DNA from: Sphingopyxis italica
GTDB taxonomy: Bacteria > Pseudomonadota > Alphaproteobacteria > Sphingomonadales > Sphingomonadaceae
Length of the DNA: 64,000 bases
NCBI RefSeq assembly: GCF_011926545.1
Contig: NZ_JAATIT010000001.1
Location: 62,001-126,000, forward strand
Direction: 5' to 3'
How positions within the stretch are numbered: the first letter of the stretch is position 1; the number at the start of each line of letters is the position of its first letter. The position numbers and the translations under genes are program-made. The notes below the pieces were generated by a model. That model saw only the letters and a list, made by a program, of their open reading frames with translations. It made no database searches and had not been told where the DNA came from. Positions 16,773-25,943 of the stretch are shown piece after piece.

Positions 16773-19334
16773 TTAGCGGGCCGGTTCGACCCGCACCGTC
16801 CGGCTGGCGCGCTTGCCGTCGGCCGAGCGGCTGCGCAGCTCTGCCGCGCCGCTGACCGCGACCGGCCCGGCATAGCGCGTCCACGCGCCTTCGCCGACCC
16901 GATATTCGATCGCGGTGCCGGGGAACATGCTGTTCGCCTCGAGCTTGCCGTTCCTAATGCGCGCGCCCGGCGGCGCGACGCGGTAGGCAACGCCGATCCG
17001 TTCGAGCACCGGCCATTGCGCGGCGACGCGCCCGGCGAAATCCTGCCAGCCGGCCTTCAGCTTCGCGGCATCGACGCGGCTGTCGCCCCATTCATAGCTG
17101 ACGCCCGCCCGATAGGCGGGGGTCCACGGCGCGGGGGCCCAGGCCCGCTCGGAGAGCGCGAGCAGGCGCGGGAAGAGCATATAATCGACCTGCGCGTCGG
17201 TGCGGATCGTCTCGCTCCACAGCTGCGCCTGAAGCCCTGCGACGCGGTGCCCGGCCTCAAGGACCGGCTTGTCCTCGATCGGCTTGCCCTCGGCATGGAT
17301 GTTGCGGATCGTCGCGGCGTTGGCGGGCAGATTGTCGGGCATGAAGCCGTAGACCTGATATGGATCGACGCCGCGCGAGGCCCAGTCGTAGCCGCCCTCT
17401 TCGGGATGCGGGGCATAGGGCATGTCGAAATAGCCGAGGTCGGGGATCGACAGCACGACGTCCCAGCCGCGACCCAGCTGATCGTGCGCCTCGCGGATCG
17501 CGCCGGTGTGGAGCACGCCCCAGATGTTGGTTTGCACCAGATGCGGCTGTTTCGGCATGTTCGCGGTTTCGGTATGCCCCATGCCGTCGCTCCAGCCGCC
17601 GGTGCGTAGCCCCTTCGCGGCAAGGCTCGCCGTCACGCGCTCGATGAAGCGCGGGGTGAGCTTGCCGGCGTCGCCGCCATTCTCGGCTATCATCGCCTGG
17701 CACGCGGGCGACTTGACCCACGCGCCCGCGGTCTCGTCGGCGCCGAGGTGGAAGGTTTTGAGCGGTACGCCCGCCTGTTTGTGCATCGCTGCGAGCGCAT
17801 CGACGACGGTATCGACGAAGCGATAGGTCGCGGGGATGCAGACGTTGAGCGTATTGTCGTCGTAATTCTGGATGCTGCGATATTCGGTCGTGTCGGCGGG
17901 ATCGATCAGGCGATATTGCTCGGCTTCGGCCGTCTTGCCCGCGGCCGTCAGGCGCGCGTGGCGGACCTCCATCGCCTTGATCGCCGCGCGGCTGTGGCCG
18001 GGCATGTCGATCGAGGGGATGACCTCGATCTGGCGCGCGGCGGCCGCCTTGACGATCGCAATATAGTCGGCGGTGGTGAGGTAGCCGTTGACCCCGCTCG
18101 TCCCGTCCGGCCCGGCGCCGAGCTGCGGCAGGAGGCACGTCCGCTCGGACGGATCGTGGCAGCGTTTCGAGCCGATTTCGGCGAGTTCGGGAAGCGCCGG
18201 GATTTCGATGCGCCAGCCCTCATCCTCGGCGAGGTGGAGGTGGAGCTTGTTGAGCTTGTACGCCGCCATCGCCTCGACGAGCTTCAAAATTTCGTCGCGG
18301 CCGTGAAAGTTGCGCCCGAGGTCGATGTGGAGGCCGCGAAAACCATATTCGGGGGCGTCCTCGACGTGCAGCGGCGTCAGCTTGCCCTTTTCGAATGCCG
18401 CCTGCTGCGCGAGCGAGCGCAGGGCATGGCTCGCGCCCGCGGCATCGTGCGCGGTGATCGCGATTCCCGACGCCTTGGCGTCGAGAATATAGGATTCGGG
18501 CTTTGCCGTGGCAGCGGGATCGATGCGGATCGTCAGCGGCAGCGCGCCCTCGGGAGCGCCGAGCGCCGCGAGCGCGGGTGCGACCGTGCCGCGATCGATG
18601 CCGGTCAGCGCCAGCGCGACGCCGCGGCCGAGGTCGACCGGCTGGCCCTTGCCCTGCACCGCCTTTGCGGGCTTGGGCAGGATTACGATGCCGGTGGCTT
18701 CGGGCGCGAGCCGGCCGGCCTGAAGGTCGAAGGCGCGTTCGGCGGTCAGCCAGCGCGTCTTGTCGGCCTCGCTCTTGGTCGCGAGCTTCGCCTCGTCGGT
18801 CATCGGCGCGACGAAGGGCAAGGTTTCGAGGCCCGTTTCGGGGTCGATCACCGGGCGCGTCGCGGCGATCGTGCGCGGTTCGAGCCCGTCGGCGACGAGA
18901 TAGGCGTTGGGCATGCCGAACGCCTTCGAGAAATTCGAACCGACGCCCCACAGCTTGATCTCGTGCTTCGCGCCGGGGCGCAGCGTGGCGCCGGGCTTGA
19001 GCGTCAGTTGCTGGAGGTCGCCGTTGATCAGCCGGTGGGTGAAGATGTCGCTCTCGACGAGCGGCAGGCGGTTGACGAAGCTGAAATAGAGCGAGAGCCC
19101 CTTGGTCGGCACGTCGGCCGGCAGCGTTTCGGGCATGGTCAGCGTGATCGTCGAAAGGAAACAGCCGTCGATCCCGGCGGGACATTCGGGACCATTATCG
19201 ACCATTGCATATTGGTAGCCGAGCGTGTCGGCGAGGCCGTCGAGCGACGCCTGCGATCCCGTCTCCGCCGCCAGCGCCTGCGGCGCGGCGAGCGCCATCA
19301 TGGTCATCGTGATCCACCCCGCAGCCCGCATCAT
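16773..19334 (-). CDS. GH20 beta-N-acetylhexosaminidase (chitobiase type)
   Basis: The 853-residue exported enzyme starts with a signal peptide (MMRAAGWITMTMMALAAPQALAAE). An N-terminal chitobiase/hexosaminidase carbohydrate-binding domain follows (about residues 30-180, LSLYFSFVNRLPLVESDIFTHRLINGD). Next come the GH20b domain (about 210-330) and the catalytic barrel (about 335-770) with GLHIDLGRNFHGRDEI, LHLHLAEDEGWRIEI, and the catalytic pair Asp533-Glu534 in HLGADETAGAW. A C-terminal chitobiase domain with the APPGARI segment closes it. The size matches Serratia/Vibrio chitobiase. It releases GlcNAc from chitin oligomers in the periplasm or outside. It is divergent from the GH18 gene with about 96 bp between starts. 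Confidence 0.94.
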   Translation of the reverse strand: MMRAAGWITMTMMALAAPQALAAETGSQASLDGLADTLGYQYAMVDNGPECPAGIDGCFLSTITLTMPETLPADVPTKGLSLYFSFVNRLPLVESDIFTHRLINGDLQQLTLKPGATLRPGAKHEIKLWGVGSNFSKAFGMPNAYLVADGLEPRTIAATRPVIDPETGLETLPFVAPMTDEAKLATKSEADKTRWLTAERAFDLQAGRLAPEATGIVILPKPAKAVQGKGQPVDLGRGVALALTGIDRGTVAPALAALGAPEGALPLTIRIDPAATAKPESYILDAKASGIAITAHDAAGASHALRSLAQQAAFEKGKLTPLHVEDAPEYGFRGLHIDLGRNFHGRDEILKLVEAMAAYKLNKLHLHLAEDEGWRIEIPALPELAEIGSKRCHDPSERTCLLPQLGAGPDGTSGVNGYLTTADYIAIVKAAAARQIEVIPSIDMPGHSRAAIKAMEVRHARLTAAGKTAEAEQYRLIDPADTTEYRSIQNYDDNTLNVCIPATYRFVDTVVDALAAMHKQAGVPLKTFHLGADETAGAWVKSPACQAMIAENGGDAGKLTPRFIERVTASLAAKGLRTGGWSDGMGHTETANMPKQPHLVQTNIWGVLHTGAIREAHDQLGRGWDVVLSIPDLGYFDMPYAPHPEEGGYDWASRGVDPYQVYGFMPDNLPANAATIRNIHAEGKPIEDKPVLEAGHRVAGLQAQLWSETIRTDAQVDYMLFPRLLALSERAWAPAPWTPAYRAGVSYEWGDSRVDAAKLKAGWQDFAGRVAAQWPVLERIGVAYRVAPPGARIRNGKLEANSMFPGTAIEYRVGEGAWTRYAGPVAVSGAAELRSRSADGKRASRTVRVEPAR

Positions 19335-19346
19335 TTTTCTCCCGTC

Positions 19347-19368
19347 GACAATTTGTATCTAATTTGTC
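19347..19368. promoter_or_regulatory. Near-palindrome in GH20/GH18 divergent promoter
   Basis: GACAATTT (19347-19354) and AATTTGTC (19361-19368) form an inverted repeat with one mismatch pair around TGTATC, in the AT-rich middle of the divergent region. It could be an operator for both chitin genes. It does not match the ATTGGTAT half-site found at the other nag promoters, so a different regulator may act here. Confidence 0.35.
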
Positions 19369-19430
19369 ATGTAGTCGCGGACGGGTCAACGCCTTTCGGA
19401 TCGGGCGGAATTAAGGGGGAAACTGATAAA

Positions 19431-20474
19431 ATGGCAAATATTCACGCTTTTCGCCTCATCGCCTCGATCCTGATTGGTTTTACATTGATATTGTCGTTGT
19501 CCGCCCGAGCGGACGAGCGACGCCCCGTTGTGGTCGGCTATCTCGCGGCGTTCAAGGGGCTCGACCTGTCGATCGCGCGCACCGACCTTGCGGCCTTCAC
19601 GCATTACAACCTGTCCTTCGCCAACCCCGACGCCGAGGGGCGCTTCGTCCGCGACGGGCGGATGACGTGCATGGAGGACGAGACGGGCGCGAACCTGTCG
19701 GTCGCGGCGTTGCGAGGGACGGTCGCGCGGCTGCAAGCGAGCGGCGGCAAGGTGCTGATCTCGACCGCCGGCGGCGTGATCCCCGGCTGCTCGGGCGACT
19801 GGAAGGCCTTGCTGACGCCCGAGCGGCGCGCGGCCACCGTCGCGGCGCTGGTCGAGCTTGCCGATACGCTCGGGCTCGACGGGATCGATATCGACATCGA
19901 AGGGGCGCTGCTCACCGAAATAGACCGCGCGGGCGACTATACGCCCTTCATCGCGGCGCTGTCGGACGCGATGAAGGCGCGCGGCAAGCTGCTGACCTGC
20001 GCCACCGCGTCGTACGAGGGCGGGATGATCCCGGTCGCCTCGATCCCCTATTTCGACCTCGTCAACGTCATGTCCTATGACGCGATCGGACCGAGCTGGG
20101 GCGAAGCGGGCGCCGAGCACAGCAGCTATGCGATGGCGGCGCGCGACCTCGACCTGTGGCTCGCGCGCGGGGTGGCGCGCGAGCGACTCGTCCTCGGCGT
20201 GCCCTTTTACGGCTATGGTTTCGGCGGCGAGAAGGCGAATTGGTCCTATCGCGAGCTTGCCGCCGCACATGGCCTAAATGCGACCAAAGCCGATGTCATC
20301 GGCGAGTTGTGCGCGGGATGCCGCTACATCACCCACAACAGCCCCGCGACGATCGCGAAGAAAGCACGGCTTGCGGCCGAAAAGGCGGGCGGGGTGATGG
20401 TGTGGGAATTGTCGCAGGACAGCCCCGACCATGCCCTGACGAAGGCGATCACGCGCGGGCTTTTGCGCGAATAA
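19431..20474 (+). CDS. GH18 family glycoside hydrolase (chitinase-like)
   Basis: The 347-residue protein has an N-terminal signal sequence (LIASILIGFTLILSLSARA) and the GH18 catalytic signature DGIDIDIEG with Glu157 as acid. VVVGYLAAFKGLDLS at strand 1, GGKVLISTAGG and FDLVNVMSYDA also fit, and YGYGFGGEKANW and GVMVWELSQD close the barrel. I start at the ATG at 19431 after AAGGGGGAAA. It probably cleaves chitin or chitin oligomers, or the GlcNAc-GlcNAc link of glycans (an ENGase-like activity is possible for such compact enzymes). Its neighbours GH20 and NagR support chitin. Confidence 0.9.
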   Translation: MANIHAFRLIASILIGFTLILSLSARADERRPVVVGYLAAFKGLDLSIARTDLAAFTHYNLSFANPDAEGRFVRDGRMTCMEDETGANLSVAALRGTVARLQASGGKVLISTAGGVIPGCSGDWKALLTPERRAATVAALVELADTLGLDGIDIDIEGALLTEIDRAGDYTPFIAALSDAMKARGKLLTCATASYEGGMIPVASIPYFDLVNVMSYDAIGPSWGEAGAEHSSYAMAARDLDLWLARGVARERLVLGVPFYGYGFGGEKANWSYRELAAAHGLNATKADVIGELCAGCRYITHNSPATIAKKARLAAEKAGGVMVWELSQDSPDHALTKAITRGLLRE

Positions 20475-20495
20475 TTCGCAACAAGGTTGACGCGA

Positions 20496-20505
20496 CGATA
20501 CCAAT
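20496..20505. promoter_or_regulatory. Candidate NagR half-site upstream of nagR
   Basis: CGATACCAAT (complement ATTGGTATCG) lies 70 bases before the regulator start. ATTGGTAT is the half-site known for GntR/HutC regulators of the NagR (YvoA)/DasR type. Similar copies occur upstream of nagX/TBDR and nagB in this locus. The second half of a palindrome is not clear here. Confidence 0.4.
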
Positions 20506-20574
20506 GCAACACATGGGAAGCTGGCGCTGGTCCTATCCGGCCGGTGTGCCGGGCAATCAGGTGGAGCATCGTCC

Positions 20575-21312
20575 TTGTCACTGATCGAACGCGTGGGTCC
20601 GCTCCAGAAGGACGATCCGACACCGCTTTACCTGCAACTGCAGAAAATCCTGCGCGACGCGATCGAGGGACAGGTCGTGAAGGCCGAGGAAGCGATCCCG
20701 ACCGAACGCGACCTCGCCGAGGAATTCGAAGTGTCGCGCATCACGGTGCGCAAGGCGATCGACGGGCTGGTCGCCGACGGCATCGTCACGCGCCGCCGCG
20801 GCGCCGGCACCTTCGTCACCCGGCCGCGCGTCGAGAAAAGCTTTTCGAAGCTCACCTCCTTTTCGGAGGATATGGTGTCGCGCGGACGCAAGCCGCACAG
20901 CCGATGGGTGAGCAAGACCGCGGGCGCGGTGACGCCCGAGGAGGCGCTGTCGCTGGGGCTGTCGCCGGGGTCGCTCGTCTATCGTTTCCACCGCATCCGC
21001 TATGCCGACGACACGTCGATGGCGCTCGAGATCGCGACGATCCCCGCCTATTGCCTGCCGTCGGTCGAGGCCGTCGGCGCGTCGCTTTATGAAGCACTGG
21101 AGGCGGCGGGGCATTTGCCCGTTCGCGCGCTCCAGCGGCTGCGCGCGATCGCGGCGACGGCGGACCAGGCCGAGATGCTCGAGATCGAGCCTGGCACGCC
21201 AGGGCTGTTCATCGAACGCCGCGGCTTCCTCGCCGACGGGCGCACGGCGGAGTTCACGCAGAGCTTTTATCGCGGCGATGCCTATGATGTGGTGGCGGAG
21301 CTCAACGGGTAG
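20575..21312 (+). CDS. nagR: GntR/HutC (UTRA) regulator, NagR-like
   Basis: The 245-residue protein has an N-terminal GntR winged helix (PLYLQLQKILRDAIEG; PTERDLAEEFEVSRITVRKAIDGL; wing RRRGAGTFV) and a C-terminal UTRA effector domain beginning FSKLTSFSEDM-x-SRG and ending EFTQSFYRGDAYDVVAEL. HutC-family members of this kind (NagR/YvoA, DasR) bind GlcN-6-P or GlcNAc-6-P. The start is the TTG at 20575, with GTGGAG upstream and the family start (SLIERVGPLQKDD) following at once. It sits between the chitinolytic genes and the halogenase/TBDR operon, so a local repressor role for the GlcNAc regulon is likely. Confidence 0.88.
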   Translation: MSLIERVGPLQKDDPTPLYLQLQKILRDAIEGQVVKAEEAIPTERDLAEEFEVSRITVRKAIDGLVADGIVTRRRGAGTFVTRPRVEKSFSKLTSFSEDMVSRGRKPHSRWVSKTAGAVTPEEALSLGLSPGSLVYRFHRIRYADDTSMALEIATIPAYCLPSVEAVGASLYEALEAAGHLPVRALQRLRAIAATADQAEMLEIEPGTPGLFIERRGFLADGRTAEFTQSFYRGDAYDVVAELNG

Positions 21313-21336
21313 CCGCCCTCCCTCCGTCCGTTTGTG

Positions 21337-21403
21337 CTGAGCTTGTCGAAGCACCGTTCTTCTTGCGGCGTCAAAAGAAAGAGCGGCCCTTCGACAAGCT
21401 CAG
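21337..21403. repeat. Dispersed inverted repeat pair
   Basis: CTGAGCTTGTCGAAG (21337-21351) and CTTCGACAAGCTCAG (21389-21403) are exact inverted copies 37 bases apart, between the convergent ends of nagR and the last halogenase gene. These arms are a common dispersed element in sphingomonad genomes. In RNA from either strand they form a long-looped hairpin that may act as a terminator or 3' stabiliser. Confidence 0.75.
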
Positions 21404-21430
21404 GGCGAACGGAATCGGAAGACGAGGACG

Positions 21431-22915
21431 TTAGAGCTTTCGCAGAAATTCGACGTGCGGCGGTAGCTCCGCGAGTTGTTCCGCCACCCGTCCGCGCAGC
21501 GTCGCGAGGCGTGAAGCCAGTTCGGCGTCGGACAGACCATCGGCGATCGGGTGCCAGCTTTTCGGGCGAACCCCCTGCCCCGTCAGCACCGCATACCAGT
21601 TCGTCGGGCCGAACAGGTCGCCGGGTTCGAAGAGGATATTGCCGGTGGCGCGGAACGCCTCGATCCGCTCGGCGAGGCTGTCGGGCATGCCCGCCGCGGC
21701 GACGTCGCGCCAGAAGGACGTGTCGTCGCGGCCCGCGAGCGCATAATGCGCGATCACGAAATCGCGGATCACCTCATATTCGCGGAGCGCGTCGCGGTTG
21801 AAGCGTGCGACGACGTTCGGATCGATCGCATCGCGCGGCAGCAGCGCGAGCAGGCGGACGATCGTCGTCTGGATCAGATGGATCGAGGTCGATTCGAGCG
21901 GTTCGAGGAAGCCGCCCGCGAGCCCGATCGCGACGCAATTGCGGTTCCAGATCGCCTTGCGATGCCCCGCGACGAAGCGCAGCCGGTTGGCGTCCGCGAG
22001 CGGCGCGCCGGGCAGCCGCGCGCGCAGCAAAGCCTCGGCTTCGTCATGCTCCAGATGCGCGCTCGAATAGACATGGCCGTTGCCGGTGCGGTGCTGGAGC
22101 GGGATGCGCCATTGCCACCCCGCCTCGCGCGCGGTTGCACGCGTGAAGGGGGCCGGGTCGCCCGCGCTTTCGCACGGCATCGCGACCGCGCTGTCGCACG
22201 GGAGCCAGTGGCTCCATTCACAATAGCCGGTGCGGAGCGCGCCTTCGATGAGCAGGCCGCGAAAGCCCGAGCAGTCGACGAAGAGGTCGCCTTCGATGAC
22301 GCGGCCGTCGTCGAGCGCGAGCGAGGTGATGAAGCCGTCTTCGGGATCGAGGCGGACGTCGGCGACCCTGCCCTCGAGGCGGCTCACGCCCTTTTCCTCG
22401 GCGTAACCGCGCAGGAGACGCGCGTAGGCGGCGGCGTCGAAATGGACCGCATGATGCACCGGACCATGGCGGGTTGCGGGCGCGAAACGGCCTTCGCGCG
22501 CGGCCATCGTTTCGAGATTATAGGGGCCGTGATCGGCGTCGCCGCCCGCCGCGAGATGGCGCAACCAATGATGGTGGAAATGGATGCCCGACATTTCGAT
22601 GCCGAGATAGCCGAAGGGGTGAAAATAGCGGTGGTCGGCGCCGCCCCAGCCCTCGAATTCGATGCCGAGCTTGATCGTGCCGTGCGTCGCGCGGAGGAAC
22701 TCGGCCGGATCGAGGCGGAGGTAACGGTTGAAATCGTGAATCGGCGGCACGGTCGCTTCGCCGACGCCGATCGTGCCGATCGCGTCGGATTCGACGAGGG
22801 TGATGCTGTGCGGCTGTCCGGCGAGCGCGCGGCCGAGCGCCGCGGCGGTCATCCAGCCTGCGGTGCCGCCGCCGACGATGACGATGCGCCGCACGGGGCG
22901 CGCCCGCGCGCTCAT
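21431..22915 (-). CDS. Tryptophan halogenase-like flavoprotein (third of three)
   Basis: The 494-residue protein has the flavin-dependent halogenase layout: FAD motif IVIVGGGTAGWMTA, Lys82 in GTIKLGIEFEGWG (the catalytic Lys of PrnA-type enzymes), and the halogenase motif W-x-W-x-IP in GWQWRIPLQHRTGNG. It ends the operon TBDR - halogenase - degenerate homologue - halogenase, and its start overlaps the preceding stop (ATGA). Relatives at TBDR/carbohydrate loci, such as BrvH, halogenate free indole in vitro, but their native substrate is unknown. A separate flavin reductase is required and is not visible in this window. Confidence 0.9.
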   Translation of the reverse strand: MSARARPVRRIVIVGGGTAGWMTAAALGRALAGQPHSITLVESDAIGTIGVGEATVPPIHDFNRYLRLDPAEFLRATHGTIKLGIEFEGWGGADHRYFHPFGYLGIEMSGIHFHHHWLRHLAAGGDADHGPYNLETMAAREGRFAPATRHGPVHHAVHFDAAAYARLLRGYAEEKGVSRLEGRVADVRLDPEDGFITSLALDDGRVIEGDLFVDCSGFRGLLIEGALRTGYCEWSHWLPCDSAVAMPCESAGDPAPFTRATAREAGWQWRIPLQHRTGNGHVYSSAHLEHDEAEALLRARLPGAPLADANRLRFVAGHRKAIWNRNCVAIGLAGGFLEPLESTSIHLIQTTIVRLLALLPRDAIDPNVVARFNRDALREYEVIRDFVIAHYALAGRDDTSFWRDVAAAGMPDSLAERIEAFRATGNILFEPGDLFGPTNWYAVLTGQGVRPKSWHPIADGLSDAELASRLATLRGRVAEQLAELPPHVEFLRKL

Positions 22916-24375
22916 CCGCGCATCCGCCGCAGCGCGTCGGCGTGGCTTTCCATCGCGTGGACGTCGCTCGCGACGGCGCGCAGCTGGCGCTGGAATTCGG
23001 CCATCAGCGCCTGGTCTTCGGTCAGCAGCGCCTGCGGGTCGAAGCTGCGCGGCGTCACGCCGTGGCCCGCCATGACGAGCGCCCAGCTGTCCTCGACATG
23101 CGCCTCGTGATTATAATGCGCGAACATGCCGCGCGCGGCGAAGAGATCGATCTTGGCGGCGAGTTCGGCCGAGACCGGCGCGGCGCGCGCGGCGTCCCAA
23201 TAGAGCTCGCCGGTGCGGGCGTTGAGGCGGAAATGCTGCGCGGTGAAGTCGGCGACGCGCGCGCGGGTTCCGGCCATTTCCTCATTATAGATGTCGGCCT
23301 CGGGCATCGCGGCGCGGTCGATCGGCCAGAGCAGGACAAGCTGCGCGATGCCAAGCTGGAGCAGGAGCAGTTCGGCGCCGTCGAGCGGCGGCGCGGCGCC
23401 CGCCGCGGGGCCGACCGCGACGACATTGCCGACCCACGGGCGCGGGCGGGCGGCGGCGGCGAGCGGTGCGGGCGGCGCGGCGTCGACGGCGCGTCCTAGG
23501 GCCGATGCGAGCGCGGCGGGGGCGTCGGCGTCGGCCAAGGATGCGCTGTCGTAGGCGAACTCGATCGCGGTGCGGTTCGCGAGCGGGATCATCGTCAGCC
23601 ACCCCGCCGGGTGCGCGGCGACGCGGCTGTAGAGCGGCAGCGGGTCGAAGGCGGGCGCCGACGCGCGGATGATGCGGTCGCAGAAGGCGGGGCGCGCGGC
23701 GGTGCCGGGGTCGAGCGCGGCGATCAGCGTGCCGTCGGTGTCGATGAACAGGTCGGCGGCGAGTTGCTCGCCGTCCGCGAGGTCGATGCGGTCGAGGCCT
23801 GCGCCCCCTCGGTGCGGAACGGCGCCCGCGCCCGGGACGATGCGGATGTCGGCCTGCTCGCACGCGGCGCGGAGCAGCCGGGCATAGCCGGCGGCGTCGA
23901 GGTGCCAGCCCGCCTTGACCGCCTGCCGCGTCGCCGCCTCGCGCGGCGCGCCGGTGCGGCCCTGCTTGGCGGCGGCGGCGGCGAGGCAGAAATCCTCGAG
24001 CGCGACGCCGAGACCCGCTGCGCGCGCGCGCGTCCAGTGCTGGACGAAGGGCAGCGAGGCGAAGGCGCTGCCCGCGTCGCCATAAGCGTGTAGGAAAGCA
24101 TCGTCGCCGCCCGACCAGCCGGCGAATTGCTGGCCCATGTTGATCGTTGCGGCGGCGTGGCGAACGAGCGTGGCCTCGTCGATGCCGAGTAGGCGGTGGA
24201 AGGTCGAAAGGTCGGGTGGCGCGATGAGCGCGGCGTGCGGCGCGAACGCTTCGCCGGTATCGACCCAGACGACGTCGGTCCCGAGCCGCGCATAGGCGCG
24301 GCTGACCGCGAGCGCCGCCATCGCCGCCGCGACGCCGCCGCCGTGGACGACGACCCGCTGCACCGAGTTCGTCAC
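22912..24375 (-). CDS. Degenerate tryptophan halogenase homologue (second of three)
   Basis: The 487-residue protein aligns with its neighbours in overall order, but the key residues have changed. The FAD loop reads VVVHGGGVAAAMAA instead of VGGGTAGW, the catalytic Lys is Asn79 (ATINMGQQFAGW versus GTIKLGIEFEGW), and W-x-W-x-IP has become GWLTMIPLANRT. The start is the GTG at 24375, overlapping the upstream halogenase stop (GTGA). The coding frame is open and GC-rich like its neighbours, so this is not a decaying pseudogene. It is more likely a non-halogenating partner or a flavoprotein with another activity. Confidence 0.82.
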   Translation of the reverse strand: MTNSVQRVVVHGGGVAAAMAALAVSRAYARLGTDVVWVDTGEAFAPHAALIAPPDLSTFHRLLGIDEATLVRHAAATINMGQQFAGWSGGDDAFLHAYGDAGSAFASLPFVQHWTRARAAGLGVALEDFCLAAAAAKQGRTGAPREAATRQAVKAGWHLDAAGYARLLRAACEQADIRIVPGAGAVPHRGGAGLDRIDLADGEQLAADLFIDTDGTLIAALDPGTAARPAFCDRIIRASAPAFDPLPLYSRVAAHPAGWLTMIPLANRTAIEFAYDSASLADADAPAALASALGRAVDAAPPAPLAAAARPRPWVGNVVAVGPAAGAAPPLDGAELLLLQLGIAQLVLLWPIDRAAMPEADIYNEEMAGTRARVADFTAQHFRLNARTGELYWDAARAAPVSAELAAKIDLFAARGMFAHYNHEAHVEDSWALVMAGHGVTPRSFDPQALLTEDQALMAEFQRQLRAVASDVHAMESHADALRRMRG

Positions 24376-25877
24376 GGCGCGGGCGCCGGGCAATAGCGCG
24401 CGATGAAATCGGCGTGCGAGGGCGCGGTTGCCGCCGCGTCGGCGATCGTCGCGGCGAGGCTCGCCAGCCGCTCCTCCACCGTCGCGGCGGGCAGCACGTC
24501 GGCGAGGCGGTCGGCGGCTTGCGGCTCGATGCCCTGCCCGACGAACACCGCCTGCCAACTCGGCGGGCCGAACAGCCCGTCGCGATAGGCCTGGACATGG
24601 CCGCGGTGGCGGAATCGATCGATCTTGTCGGCGAGCGTATCGGGCACAGCCATCGTCGTCACGCGCTCCCAGAGCGGCGCGTCGGGCTCGTTCGCGATAT
24701 AATGGAGGATCAGGAAATCGCGGATGCGGTCATATTCCACGTCCATCACACGATTGAGTTCGGCAGGTAGCGCCGGGTCGATCCCGGGCCCCGACGGCAG
24801 CAGCGTCAGCATGTGCATGATCGCCATCTGGACGAGATAGATGCTGGTCGATTCAAGCGGTTCGAGGAAGCCGCTCGCCAGCCCCATGGCGATGCAATTA
24901 TGCGCCCAGGCCTTCTCGCGCTTGCACGCCTTGAAACGCAGCACGCGCGGTTCGGCCATCGCTTCGCCGTCGAGGTTGGCGAGCAAGGTCGCCGCCGCCT
25001 CGTCGTCCGAAATATCGGCGCCGGAATAGACATAGCCGTTGCCGGTGCGGTGCTGAAGCGGGATGCGCCATTGCCAACCCGCCGTGCGCCGCGTCGATCG
25101 CGTATAGGGATGAAAGTCCGCCGAGCGCGCCGACGGCACCGCCGCCGCGCTGTCGCACGGCAGCCAGTGCGACCAGTCCTCGATCCCTACCCCCAGCGTC
25201 TGCGCCATCAGCAGCCCGCGAAAGCCCGAGCAGTCGACGAACAGGTCGCCGGCGATACGCGCGCCCGACGCGAGCTTCACCGCGGCGATATCGCCGGTCC
25301 CGCCATCCTGCTCGACCTCGACGATCCGCCCTTCGACGCGCTCGATCCCGCGCGCTTCGGCCCATTGCCGAAGGTAACGGGCATAAAGGAAGGCGTCGAA
25401 TTGATAGGCGTAGGCGAAGGCGTTGCGCACATCGTTCGCATCGCCGCTGGGCAGCATGAAGCGGTTTTGCAGCGCGGCGACGATCGGGAAGCAATAGTCG
25501 GAGAGCGATGCTGCTGTGCCGGCGCGATGCGCGCGGATCCAGTAGCTGAAGAAATCGGCCTCGCCGATCGGGCGGCCGAAGGTGCCGAAAGGGTGGACGT
25601 AGCGGTCGCCCTGACGCCCCCAGTTGATGAATTCGATGCCGAGTTTGAAGGTCGCCTGTGTCGCCTGCATGAACTCGGCTTCGTCGAGCCCGAGGAAGTC
25701 GTTGAAATCCTTCATCTGCGGCAGCGTCGCCTCGCCGACGCCGACGGTGCCGATCTCTTCGGATTCGACGAGGCGGACGCGGAAGCGCGCGGGGTCGAGC
25801 TTGGCGGCGCAGGCGGCGGCGCACATCCACCCCGCGGTCCCGCCGCCGACGATTACGATTTCGAATTTATCCCCCAT
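24372..25877 (-). CDS. Tryptophan halogenase-like flavoprotein (first of three)
   Basis: This 501-residue protein keeps all signatures of flavin-dependent tryptophan halogenases: FAD motif IVIVGGGTAGWMCA, VGVGEATLPQM, catalytic Lys78 in ATFKLGIEFINWG, W-x-W-x-IP in GWQWRIPLQHRTGNG (about residue 266), and FLEPLESTSIYLVQ near the C-terminal FAD site. It starts 66 bases after the TBDR stop, so it is probably co-transcribed with that receptor. Halogenases beside GlcNAc-type TBDRs recur in Caulobacterales, Xanthomonadales and sphingomonads. What they act on in sugar uptake is not known. Confidence 0.92.
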   Translation of the reverse strand: MGDKFEIVIVGGGTAGWMCAAACAAKLDPARFRVRLVESEEIGTVGVGEATLPQMKDFNDFLGLDEAEFMQATQATFKLGIEFINWGRQGDRYVHPFGTFGRPIGEADFFSYWIRAHRAGTAASLSDYCFPIVAALQNRFMLPSGDANDVRNAFAYAYQFDAFLYARYLRQWAEARGIERVEGRIVEVEQDGGTGDIAAVKLASGARIAGDLFVDCSGFRGLLMAQTLGVGIEDWSHWLPCDSAAAVPSARSADFHPYTRSTRRTAGWQWRIPLQHRTGNGYVYSGADISDDEAAATLLANLDGEAMAEPRVLRFKACKREKAWAHNCIAMGLASGFLEPLESTSIYLVQMAIMHMLTLLPSGPGIDPALPAELNRVMDVEYDRIRDFLILHYIANEPDAPLWERVTTMAVPDTLADKIDRFRHRGHVQAYRDGLFGPPSWQAVFVGQGIEPQAADRLADVLPAATVEERLASLAATIADAAATAPSHADFIARYCPAPAP

Positions 25878-25943
25878 CGCGGTCCAGCTTAACGTGGAAG
25901 AAAGCGGGCGCCAGCCCCAAAGGGCCGACGCCCCTTCCCCCTT

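Noticed and set aside
17748..19430. In-frame N-terminal extension of the GH18 gene by 561 codons
   Set aside because: It runs antisense through the GH20 gene. The signal peptide and ribosome binding site of GH18 start at 19431.
22912..24375. Middle halogenase homologue as a pseudogene
   Set aside because: The frame is intact over 487 codons, is coupled on both sides and keeps normal codon use, so loss of catalytic residues looks like divergence rather than decay.
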